In this document: piece after piece, positions 15,477 through 27,400 of the stretch
How positions within the stretch are numbered: the stretch's first letter is position 1
Layout of the letters: every line of letters starts with the position of its first letter
DNA from: Rubrivivax gelatinosus IL144
GTDB taxonomy: Bacteria; Pseudomonadota; Gammaproteobacteria; Burkholderiales; Burkholderiaceae_C
Direction: 5' to 3'
NCBI RefSeq assembly: GCF_000284255.1
Contig: NC_017075.1
Span: 4,092,001 to 4,156,000 of the forward strand
DNA: 64,000 bases
Notes under the pieces: model-generated
Database searches by the model: none
What the model saw: the letters and a program-made list of their open reading frames with translations, nothing else
Told to the model about the DNA's origin: nothing
Position numbers and translations under genes: made by a program

Positions 15477-15982
15477 CCGGTATAGCACTCGTAGACGAAG
15501 CGCCGCACGCGGCCGTCGCGCAGTTCGACGTGCACCGAGTCGGTCTCGCCGGCCACAAGCCAGATGCCGTCGCGCTGGTGCCCCAGGCCGAGCGCAGCGA
15601 ATGGCGGCGGGACGGGCCGGCCGACACGCAGCGCGCCCAGCGACCATGCCCTCCCGGTCACGTCGGCAGCGGCCAGGAGGTAGCGCTCCGCGTCGTTGCT
15701 GAAGGCCACCAGTTGGACGCCGAGCCCGGCAAAGTAGATCACCTGCTCGGCGGTCTCGTAACCGTCCCAGTGCTGCCGGGACACGGTCTTCTGCGAGCGG
15801 ATCGTCCCCAGGGCTCGCAACTCCGACAGCCGGGCTGGGAGGCGGATCCCCAGCACCTTGTCGCCGCAGGAGAAGCTGGGCACCTCGACCTCGGACTCGT
15901 CGGCTCGCGCGGCCGCGGGCGACACGATCATCAGCAGGCACAGCAGGCCGGGCCAGCACGCCCGCGGGCACGAGCGCCTCAT
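15473..15982 (-). CDS. Secreted hypothetical protein
   Basis: 169 residues from an ATG overlapping the methyltransferase stop (ATGA). A signal peptide is clear: positive residues, LLCLLMIVSPAAA, cleavage after ARA. The mature part has one Cys near the start (SFSCGD), mixed beta segments (QVIYFAGLGVQLVAFSN, GIWLVAGETDSVHVEL) and a C-terminal FVYECYTG, so a disulphide may join the two Cys. I do not recognise a family. It overlaps the convergent oxidoreductase end by 4 bases. Confidence 0.7.
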   Translation of the reverse strand: MRRSCPRACWPGLLCLLMIVSPAAARADESEVEVPSFSCGDKVLGIRLPARLSELRALGTIRSQKTVSRQHWDGYETAEQVIYFAGLGVQLVAFSNDAERYLLAAADVTGRAWSLGALRVGRPVPPPFAALGLGHQRDGIWLVAGETDSVHVELRDGRVRRFVYECYTG

Positions 15983-16662
15983 GCCACGCCCCCGGCGACG
16001 CCCCACAGGCGCTTGTCGCCCAGCCATCGGCACGCACCGAATCCCTGGGCGCGCAGCAGGCTCTCGACTTCGGCCTCGGACATCGCCGTCGTCGTGAACG
16101 AGTGCCACCAGCGGCTGCCGTCCAATTCGTAGCGCAGGCGCATCGAGACCTCGGCACCGCGGCGCTCGATCTGCTCGGCGTGATAGGCGACGCCGTGCGC
16201 GGCGCCGATGAAGCCGGCTTGAACCGTCTGCAGCCACCTCGTGTCATGGCGCTTGACGAAGAAGCAGCCGCCCGGCGTCAGGTGCCGCCAGGCCGCTGCG
16301 GCAAAGACCTCGCGCACGGCCGGCTCCGGGTGGTTGACGAGGTGGCTGGCCAGCAGCACCGCCGGCCAGCGGCGGCCCAGGGCCAGCGCCTCGATCTTCG
16401 AACAGACGGCCTCGACTCCGGCAGGCAGGTGGGCCAGCATCTCGGTCGACTCGTCGACGCCGGTGACACGCAGCCCCAGCGCCACCATCCTCGCGCACAG
16501 CCGGCCGGTGCCGCAGCCGAGTTCGAGCACCGCAGGATGCTCGATCAACACCGGCTCGATGGCCTCGAGTTCACCCATGTAGGGCAAGCGGCGATAGAGC
16601 TCCACCGAGCAGCCGTCGGGCGTCTGCGGGCCCTCTCCGGCACCCGAGAAACCGTGGCTCAT
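15979..16662 (-). CDS. Class I SAM-dependent methyltransferase
   Basis: 227 residues from the ATG at 16662 (MSHGFSGAGEGPQTPDGCS). An in-frame ATG at 16743 would add 27 residues; the shorter form fits the usual PQTPDGCSVELYRRLP beginning. The SAM motif is VLELGCGTGRLCARM, followed by VTGVDES (acidic ribose ligand), LLASHLVNHP and GGCFFVKRHD. This family methylates small molecules or proteins; the substrate is unknown. It is divergent from acnA and coupled to the secreted hypothetical protein downstream. Confidence 0.85.
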   Translation of the reverse strand: MSHGFSGAGEGPQTPDGCSVELYRRLPYMGELEAIEPVLIEHPAVLELGCGTGRLCARMVALGLRVTGVDESTEMLAHLPAGVEAVCSKIEALALGRRWPAVLLASHLVNHPEPAVREVFAAAAWRHLTPGGCFFVKRHDTRWLQTVQAGFIGAAHGVAYHAEQIERRGAEVSMRLRYELDGSRWWHSFTTTAMSEAEVESLLRAQGFGACRWLGDKRLWGVAGGVA

Positions 16663-16865
16663 GCCGGCCGGACGGAAGCTCGGCGGGCCATCGCGATCGG
16701 GCCAGATGTACGAACGATCATCGGTCGGTCCCCCTGTGAACATGCTCCGCCAGCGTAGCGGCATCCGGGGCGGTTCGCGCGCGGCGGCAGCCCGATCGCC
16801 CCACCGCCCAGCCGCCCTCCCCATCCTGCCCACAATGGCTCGGTCCACGCCACCGGAGGAACCGC

Positions 16866-19595
<2,730 letters not shown>

Positions 19596-19602
19596 AGCCC
19601 GC

Positions 19603-20445
19603 TCAGCCCGCGCCGTTCTCGATGCGGTAGCCGCCGCGTTTGTCGACGATGGCCACCAGCCGCACGATGCAGCCGTCGCCGTCCTTCCAGCGCCAGGGGA
19701 AGGCGGCGAATGTGACGCGCTTGCCGGTGACCTTGTCGATCTCGCCGCCGACGTTCTCGATGCCGCAGATGCCGGCCTTCAGGATCGCCTGGTGGCAGGG
19801 CTCCCATTCCGGGAAGTCCTCGATGACCTTGCGGCCGGTCTCGCGCTCGTACTCGTGGTTGACCTGGGGCAGCAGGCCGTTGGGCCAGCCGGGGCCGTGC
19901 GGGCCGATCGCGGTGCCCAGCGGGTGGTCCAGCGCCTGGGTGTCGGTGCCGATCATCTTCACCTTCTTCTTCGCGAACCACTCGCCGGCTTCCTTGTAGA
20001 AGCCCGGCGAGTAGGCGTAGTACTGGCGGTTGTCGCCGTAGTGTTTGTGCCAGCCGGTGTTGACGATGACGATGTCGCCCTCGCGGATCTGCGGCGACGC
20101 GCGCTCCAGGTCCTCGGCGGTGATGACTTCCCACTTGCCCTTGGGAATCGAGACGACGACACCGGTGCCGAAGAAGTACGGCAGCGGCACCTCGTCCATG
20201 AACGGCGTGCCTTCGACGACGTGCGCCGGGGCGTCGATGTGCGTGCCCGAGTGCATCACCGTCGTGATGCGCTGCGTCAGCACGCCGCTGCGCGCCATCG
20301 TGTGCAGGCGCTCGATCTTCACATCCTCGAAGTACGGCCAGCAGGGCTGCCCCAGGCCCCACGGATGGCTGAGGTCGTAGAACTCCAGCCCCATGTCGTT
20401 GTCGAGGTTCTCTTGATAGGTGATGCCGCGGACCGTGATCGTCAT
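19603..20445 (-). CDS. Metal-dependent cyclase-family hydrolase (kynurenine formamidase-like)
   Basis: 280 residues. The cyclase/KynB metal motif HSGTHIDAP is at 65-73 (His65, His69, Asp71), with DLSHPWG near the N-terminus and IVIVNTGWHKHYG in the middle, as in the family. These enzymes hydrolyse amides, lactones or isatin-like rings with a divalent metal. The protein is longer than KynB (about 210) and closer to the bacterial cyclase group found in catabolic operons. GGAG precedes the ATG at a good distance. It is divergent from an IclR regulator, with several palindromes between, so it is likely induced by an aromatic or cyclic substrate (inference). Confidence 0.85.
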   Translation of the reverse strand: MTITVRGITYQENLDNDMGLEFYDLSHPWGLGQPCWPYFEDVKIERLHTMARSGVLTQRITTVMHSGTHIDAPAHVVEGTPFMDEVPLPYFFGTGVVVSIPKGKWEVITAEDLERASPQIREGDIVIVNTGWHKHYGDNRQYYAYSPGFYKEAGEWFAKKKVKMIGTDTQALDHPLGTAIGPHGPGWPNGLLPQVNHEYERETGRKVIEDFPEWEPCHQAILKAGICGIENVGGEIDKVTGKRVTFAAFPWRWKDGDGCIVRLVAIVDKRGGYRIENGAG

Positions 20446-20471
20446 GCCGTGCTCCGGATGAAAGAAGTTTG

Positions 20472-20500
20472 ATGTACCGCCCTTCGGTACATGTGTACCG
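20472..20500. promoter_or_regulatory. Probable IclR operator: perfect inverted repeat plus a third half-site
   Basis: ATGTACCG (20472-20479), five bases, CGGTACAT (20485-20492), then a further TGTACCG at 20494-20500. It lies 27 bases upstream of the cyclase start, between the cyclase and the iclR-type gene. IclR regulators bind such short palindromes. Confidence 0.6.
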
Positions 20501-20511
20501 TTTTGCGATGC

Positions 20512-20558
20512 ATCAGGACTATCCTGATCGCGTTGGAGTAAAGGAATAGGGTTAACCC
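20512..20558. promoter_or_regulatory. Two further palindromes in the cyclase/iclR intergenic region
   Basis: ATCAGGA-CTA-TCCTGAT (20512-20528) is a perfect 7-bp inverted repeat with a 3-base spacer. GGGTTAACCC (20549-20558) is a perfect 10-bp palindrome. Both lie on the regulator side of the divergent region and may serve autoregulation. Confidence 0.4.
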
Positions 20559-20614
20559 GAGGCCGCCGACGAACCCGACCTGCACTGACAACGAATGGCA
20601 AACTCGCGCCCGCC

Positions 20615-21412
20615 ATGAAGCAGAGCAAAGACGGGATGGCCGCAGACGAGGCCGGCGGCGGCGAACGCGCCGGCGGCGTGCAGGTCATCGCACGCGCGGC
20701 CGCGGTGCTGCGCGCGCTGCGCGATCACCCCGACGGCTTGTCGCTCGGCGAACTGGCGCGCCTGCTGGGCCTGGCCCGCTCGACGGTGCAGCGCATCGTC
20801 GAGGCGCTCGACCGCGAACAGCTCGTCATCGCCGCCAGCCCGACACGCGGCGTGCGCCTGGGGCCGGCGCTGCTGGCACTGGCCGCCGCGGCGCGTTTCG
20901 ACGTCGCCGAGTTCGCCCGGCCGGTGCTGCAGGCGCTGGCGCGCGACAGCGGCGAGACGGTGGACCTGTCGCTGCTGGACGGCGAGCGCCTGGTCTTCGT
21001 CGAGCAGGTGACCGGGGCGCAGCGGCTGCGGGCCGAGTCGGGCGTCGGCGTGGCCTTCCCGCTGCACGCCAGCGCACCGGGCAAGGCGATGCTGGCCGCG
21101 CTGAGCGCCGCGGAACTGGCGACGCTGCGCCCCCGGCTGCGGCTGACGGCGCTGACGCCGAACACGATCACCGGCTGGCCGGCGCTGCAAGCCGACCTGG
21201 ACGCCGTGCGCACGCGCGGCTGGGCCGTCGACCAGGAGGAGAACGCCGCCGGCATCTGCGCGCTGGCGGCGGCACTGCGGCTGCCTGGTGGCGAAGTCGC
21301 GGCGATCTCGATCCCGGTGCCGGCATCGCGTTTCGACGCCGTGCGCGACGAACTCGCGCAGCGCCTGCTCGACCGCTGCAGCGCGCTGCGCGGCACGCTG
21401 CGCGAGCGCTGA
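20615..21412 (+). CDS. IclR-family transcriptional regulator
   Basis: 265 residues. A short Gly/Glu-rich N-terminal tail precedes an IclR winged helix (~residues 22-85: AAAVLRALRDHPDGLSLGELARLLG, ARSTVQRIVEAL). The effector-binding domain (~100-262) follows, with the motifs FPLHASAPGKAML and WAVDQEENAAGICALAAAL typical of the family. It is divergent from the cyclase gene and most likely controls it in response to the pathway substrate. Its 3' end faces the end of the giant tpsA gene, 34 bases away; that gap holds a GC-rich imperfect hairpin with no T-run. Confidence 0.92.
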   Translation: MKQSKDGMAADEAGGGERAGGVQVIARAAAVLRALRDHPDGLSLGELARLLGLARSTVQRIVEALDREQLVIAASPTRGVRLGPALLALAAAARFDVAEFARPVLQALARDSGETVDLSLLDGERLVFVEQVTGAQRLRAESGVGVAFPLHASAPGKAMLAALSAAELATLRPRLRLTALTPNTITGWPALQADLDAVRTRGWAVDQEENAAGICALAAALRLPGGEVAAISIPVPASRFDAVRDELAQRLLDRCSALRGTLRER

Positions 21413-21446
21413 AGCGCCACGGCGTCGCCGCCGCGGCGCCCCAGGT

Positions 21447-24400
21447 TCAGCGGCCGGCGTCCACCCGCACGACGGTCGAGGCCGAGGCGCCGGCTTCGGT
21501 CTGCGCGGTGACGACGACGTTCAGCGTCGCCGGCGCACCGGCCGGCGGCACGCCGCTGAGCACGCCGGTGGCGGTGTCCAGCGACATCCACGCCGGCAGC
21601 GGCGACCCGTCGGCCAGACGCGCGCTGTAGCTGAGCCGCGTGTCGGCCGGCTTGTCGAAGCTGGTGCTGGTGTCGAAGCGGAAGCCTCCCGCGGCCGACA
21701 GCGTCACCTGGCTCTGCGGCTCGACGACGACCAGCGAGGACGGGGACCCGGCGGCCGGCGTCCCGCCGGTGGCGCCGGTGGACGAATCCGAGGTGCCCGT
21801 GCTGCCCGTGCTGCCCGTGGAGCCCGTGGAGCCCGAGGAACTCGGCGACCCGGTCGCCCCGGTGGCGCCGTCGGCCGCAGCACCGGTCGTTCCACCAGTT
21901 GCTCCACCAGTTGCTCCACCAGTCGTCCCACCGCTCGTGGCGCCCGAGGTACCCCCCGTCTGCCCGCCGGTGGTACCGGCCATGGCGCCGGCATCGCTGC
22001 CACCCGAGACGCCGCCGCCGACGACGACCATCGAGCCCGGCTGTCCGATCGCCGGGGCCGGCGCACCGCCCGCCGGCGGCACCGTCACCACCGGGGCGGC
22101 GCCGGCGCCCGTCTCGGGCGTGATCTGGTTGGCCAGCTTCTCGGAGTTGACGTTGGACGAGGGCTTGACCGTCAGCGTGCCGTCGACGTACTGCAGGGCG
22201 TAGTTGTCCGCAGTGCCGCCGGAGGCGACGATGGCGTACTGCCCCGGCGCGAGCCCGCTGCCGCCCGGCGCGTTCAGCTGCACCCCGCTGACCACGGCTT
22301 CCGTGTCGGCGTAGAAGAGCTGGCGGGTGTCGACGTGATAGCTCAGCGCCGGGTCGCGCTCGCCGGCGATCTTGGACTTGTCGTCGGCGTTGACCGTCAG
22401 CTGCGCCTTGGCCACCGTCAGCGTGCCGTCGTGCAGCACCAGCTCATAGTTGGCCGCGCTGCCACCGCTGGCGGCGATGACGTGCGTGCCGGCCGTCGCC
22501 GCCGCGCCGGTGGCCGTCGTCAGCGAGACACCGCTGACGACCGCGGCCGTGTCGGCGTACTTCAGGTCGCTCGCATCGACCGCGAAGCCGAGTGTCGGGT
22601 CGGCCGCGCCGTAGACCTTGCTGCGGTCGGCCGCCGTCACGTCCAGCTGCGCCTTGCTCACCGTCAGCGTGCCGCCGACGTACTGCAGCTCGTAGTTGGC
22701 CGCGCTGCCGCCGCCGGCGGCGATGGCGTGCGTGCCCGCCGTCGCCGCGGCGCCGGTGGCCGTGCTCAGCGAAACGCCGCTGACCACCGCCGCCGTGTCG
22801 CTGTACTTCAGGCCGTTGGTGTCGACCGTGTAGCCCAGCGTCGGATCGGCCGCGCCGTAGACCTTGCTGGCGTCGTTGGCGGAGACCGCCAGCTGCGCCT
22901 TGGTCACCGTCAGCGTGCCGTCGTGCAGCACGATGTCGTAGTTGGCCGCCGTGCCGCCGCTGGCCGCGATGGCGTGCGTGCCCGCCGTCGCCGCCGCGCC
23001 GGTCGCCGTCGCCAGCGAGACGCCGCTGACGACCGCCGCGGTGTCGCTGTACTTCAGGTCGCCGGCGTCGACCGTGTAGGCCAGCGTCGGGTCGGCCGCG
23101 CCGTAGACCTTGCTGCGGTCGGCGGCCGTCACGTCCAGCTGCGCCTTGGCCACCGTCAACGTGCCGTCGTGCAGCACGATGTCGTAGTTGGCCGCGGCGC
23201 CGCCGCTGGCGGCGATGACGTGCGTGCCGGCCGTCGCCGCCGCGCCGGTGGCCGTGCTCAGCGAGACGCCGCTGACCACCGCGGCCGTGTCGGCGTACTT
23301 CAGGTCGCTCGCATCGACCGCGAAGCCCAGTGTCGGCTCGGCCGCGCCGTAGACCTTGCTGCGGTCGGCCGCCGTCACGTCCAGCTGCGCCTTGCTCACC
23401 GTCAGCGTGCCGCCGACGTACTGCAGCTCGTAGTTGGACGCGCTGCCGCCGCCGGCGGCGATGGCGTGCGTGCCCGCCGTCGCCGCGGCGCCGGTGGCCG
23501 TCGTCAGCGAAACGCCGCTGACCACCGCCGCGGTGTCGCTGTACTTCAGGCCGCTGGTGTCCACCGTGTAGCCCAGCGCCGGGTCGGCCGCGCCGTAGAC
23601 CTTGCTCGCGTCGTTGGCGCTCACCGCCAGCTGCGCCTTGGCCACCGTCAGCGTGCCGTCGTGCAGCACGATGTCGTAGTTGGCCGCCGTGCCGCCGCTG
23701 GCCGCGATGGCGTGCGTGCCCGCCGTCGCGGTCGCGCCGGTGACCGTCGCCAGCGAGACGCCGCTGACCACCGCCGCGGTGTCGCTGTACTTCAGGTCGC
23801 CGGCGTCGACCGTGTAGGCCAGCGTCGGGTCGGCCGCGCCGTAGACCTTGCTGCGGTCGGCCGCCGTCACGTCCAGCTGCGCCTTGGCCACCGTCAGCGT
23901 GCCGGCGCTGAACGTGCCGAGCTGGTAGTTGCCATCGGCCACCGCCAGCGTGCCCTGGGTGATCGCATGCGTACCCGCGGTCGCCGAGGCGCCAGTGACG
24001 GTGTTCAGCAGACCGGAGAAGACGTCGGCCGCGCTGTCGCCGCCGACCAGGCCCAGGCCGCCGACGCTGAAGCCCAGCGTCGGGTCGGCACCGCCGTAGG
24101 TCTTGGAACGGTCGAGCGCGCTGACGTTCAGCGTGCGCGGCGTGATGTCGGCCTGCGCCGTCAGCGCCGTCAGCGAGTAGTTGCCGGCCGCCACGCCGGT
24201 GAGCGTGAGGCCGCTCGTCGTGATGCTCTTGTTCGTGCCCGCGTCGGCCGTGCCGAAGCTGGCCGCCAGCGTGCCGGTGAGCGACACCGCGTCGCTGCCG
24301 ACGACGCCCGACAGCGCCGCCGTGCCGCCGAACGTGGCGGTCGTCGTCGCGTCGTAGACCTTGTTCTGCGCCGTCAGGCCGGTGACGTTCAGCGCCTTGG

Positions 24401-27400
24401 GCGTGATCGTCGCCGCCTGGCTGCCCAGCGACAGCACGTAGTCGCCCGCCTGCGCGCCGCTCAGCGTCAGGCCGCCGAAGCTGACGGTGTTGGCGCCGGC
24501 GACGCTGGCGGCGTTGTAGCTGCCGGTGGCCGTGCCGGTGAGCGCGATCGTGTCGCCGCTGTAGGGCTTGCCGTCGCTGCTGCTGCCGCTGCCGGGCGCC
24601 TGGGCGGACAGCAGGCTGCCGCTGCCGACGACGGTGGCCGAGAGCGAACCGTCGTAGACCTTGCTCGACGCCACGCCGAGGCCGCTGACGGTCAGCGTCT
24701 TGGCCGTGATGTCGGCCGTCACCGAGTTCGTGCTGATCGTGTAGTTGCCGGCGTCGGCGCCGCCCAGCGTCAGGCCGGAGAGCGTGACCGACTTGCCGGT
24801 TCCGGCGTGGCGGTCGGCGAAGGCGCCGGCAGCGGTGCCGGAGATGAAGACGTCGTCGCCGTTCAAGGCCTTGCCGTCGTTGTCGACGCTGCCGCCGCCG
24901 CTGATCGAGGCCGCGCCGTTGACCTGGGCGGTGGTCGTGCCGTCATAGACCTTGCTGCCCGCGGTCAGACCGGCCACGTTGATGGCCTTGGGGTTGACGA
25001 CGAAGCTGCTGCTGCCGGTGTTGACGGTGATCTGGTAGCCCAGCGAGCTGGCAAAGGTCCCCTGGCCGATCAGGTTGACCGTGTAGGTGCCGGCCGGCAT
25101 GAAGCCGGCGCTCGAAGGCGCGTAGCCGCTGCTGGTGAAGTTCAGGCTGCCGGTGGTGGCCGAGCCCTGGGTGTCGCCGTCGATGAAACCGGTGATGTTC
25201 ACGCCCGGCGCCGCGCCGGCGTCGCCGTAGGTGATGCTCGAGCCGGCGCCGACCGAGACGGTCAGCGTGGGCGCCGTGCTGTAGAGGAACCAGTTGCCAC
25301 TGGCCGCGTAGCCCGGCGCGCTGCCGCTGTAGCTCTCGGCGTAGTGCTTGGCGTAGCCGGTCATGCCCTCGGTCGAACCCGAGGGGCTGCTGGAATAGAC
25401 CAGGTAGCGCCCGCTGCCCACGCTCAGCCCGGTGTCGGTGGCGAGGTTGTTGACGAAGTTGCGCCCCGCGGCGACGACCAGGGTGCCCGAACCGGTGCTG
25501 AGCGTCTGGTCGAGCACGACGTCGCTGCTGGCGCCCGCGGCCTGCAGCGTTCCGCCGCTGGTGAAGGCCAGGCCATCGACGCCGTCCACGCTGCCGACCG
25601 TCAGGCTGCTGACGGCGTTCTTCAGCGTCGCCGTGCCGATCTGGCCGGCCACCGTGCCCACGGCATTGCCGCTGCCGGTCAGCGTGGCCGAGCCCGTGCC
25701 GCTGAACAGTAGCTGGCTGGCACTGACAGTGCCCGAGGCACCCTGGGTGATGCTGCCGCCGGTGCCGCTGGCCAGTTCCAGCACACCGGTGCTGGCCGTG
25801 ACGGTGTTGTTGCCCAGCGCCAGCGTACCGCCGTTGGCCTGCAGCGCCAGGCGCCGGCCGGCGGCTTCGCCGGAGGCGAGGGTGCCGGCCAGCGTCACGC
25901 CGCCCGATCCGCCCAGCAGGCTGACATCGGCGTCCAGCGTGGCGGCGCCACGCCGCATGCTGGCCTGAGTGAAGTCCAGCGCGCCGATGGTCGTGGCGCC
26001 GCTCTGGTCGGTACGGCCGAACATCAGGTTGGTAAACCCGTTGGACTGATGGATCACGGCCCCGATCTCGGTGGACAGGATGCCGAAGCCGTTGTTGGAA
26101 GCGCCGAGCGACGCCGTCAGCGTCGGATCCGCGGCCGCGACCTGCAAGCTGGCGCCGCTGGCGCCGACGAGCTGGGTGTCGCCCGCCAGCAGCAGGCCGC
26201 CCCCCTGAGCGGTGTGGCCGCCGACGCGGAAGATCAGCGACTGCGTGCCGGCGTTGCCGACCACCGCGCCGCTCTGGAAGCGCACGCCGCGCCCTTGGCT
26301 GCTCGCATTGAGGCCGGCGTTGGTGACGGTGATGTCCGCGCCGCGCACGTTGGCCAGCACGATGTCGCCTGCCGCGTTGCTGGTCTTGTCGGTGGACTTC
26401 TTCAGCGTGATGGCGACCTGGCCGGTGCCGGCATCCAGCGTGGTCCCGGCGCGCTGCACGATCTCGCTCACGCAGCTGCTGCAGGCCGAGTCCACCACGC
26501 CCTGGGCCACGCCCTGGTTGGCGATGAGGCTGAGGTTGCCGTTGTCGGTCGTGATGCTGGCGTCGAGATAGACGCTGCGCCCGGCTTCCAGCGTGAGGCT
26601 GCCTCCGGTGCCGCCGGCCGAGCTGGTGATGTCGCGGGCGATGCGGATGTCGTTGTTGGCCTGCAGGGTCACGCCGGTGCCGGCGTTGAGCATGTTCGTG
26701 ATCGTCGTCGGCGTGATGACGATGTCGGTCGACGCGTTGGCCGAGAAGCCCAGCAGTCCCGTCGAGGTGCTGCCGCCGCTGGCGGTGTAGGCGCTGCCGT
26801 CGGGCGCGAAGCGGCTGCCGTCCCAGTTGGCGCCGCCCGCGTTGTGGATGGGGTCCACGATGGCGCCGCCGGAGGCGCTCTCGTCGACCAGCGTCGCGGC
26901 GTACAGCTGGCTGCTGTTCTTGCCGCTCGTGCCGTTGGGGGTGGCCCAGATCAGCGGCCGGTAGGCCACGCGCTCGGCACTGGTGACGGCCGTCGGCAGC
27001 ATCGCCACCCGGATGTCGCTGGACAGCGTGCCCGAGGCGACCGTGGAGGTGTTCTGGCCCAGGCTGGACTGCGCCAGGCCGAGCACGCTGTTGCGCCAGC
27101 CGATCTCGCCGGCCGCGCCCTGGGCGCCGGACAGCAGCGTGACGGCGCCGTAGCCGTCGATGCCGCAGTAGTCCAGCGCGCTGAAGAACATCAGGTCGCC
27201 GGTGGCGCTGCCGTTGTGGGTCAGCGCCACGAAGTTGGCGCCGACGCCGTCGCCGGCGGCGTTGCCCACCAGGCTGTTGCGCGAGCTGACGCCGGCACCG
27301 ACGGACGACTCGCCGTAGGCCCGGCCCGTCGTGCCATCGACCCAGGTCACGGCCCCGGCGCCGGCACCGCCGCCGCTGCGGTCGGCCGTGTTCGTCCAAT

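Noticed and set aside
21413..21446. GC-rich hairpin between iclR and tpsA as a terminator
   Set aside because: The stem has a mismatch and no T-run follows on either strand.
22155..24131. Regular 246-bp repeats as a CRISPR or satellite array
   Set aside because: The repeats are in-frame protein domains (MBG) with no spacers of unrelated sequence.
21288..25712. A 1474-codon open frame on the plus strand overlapping iclR and the tpsA end
   Set aside because: It mirrors the MBG repeat period and reads as repetitive Arg/Gly/Val antisense; the iclR and tpsA frames explain the region.
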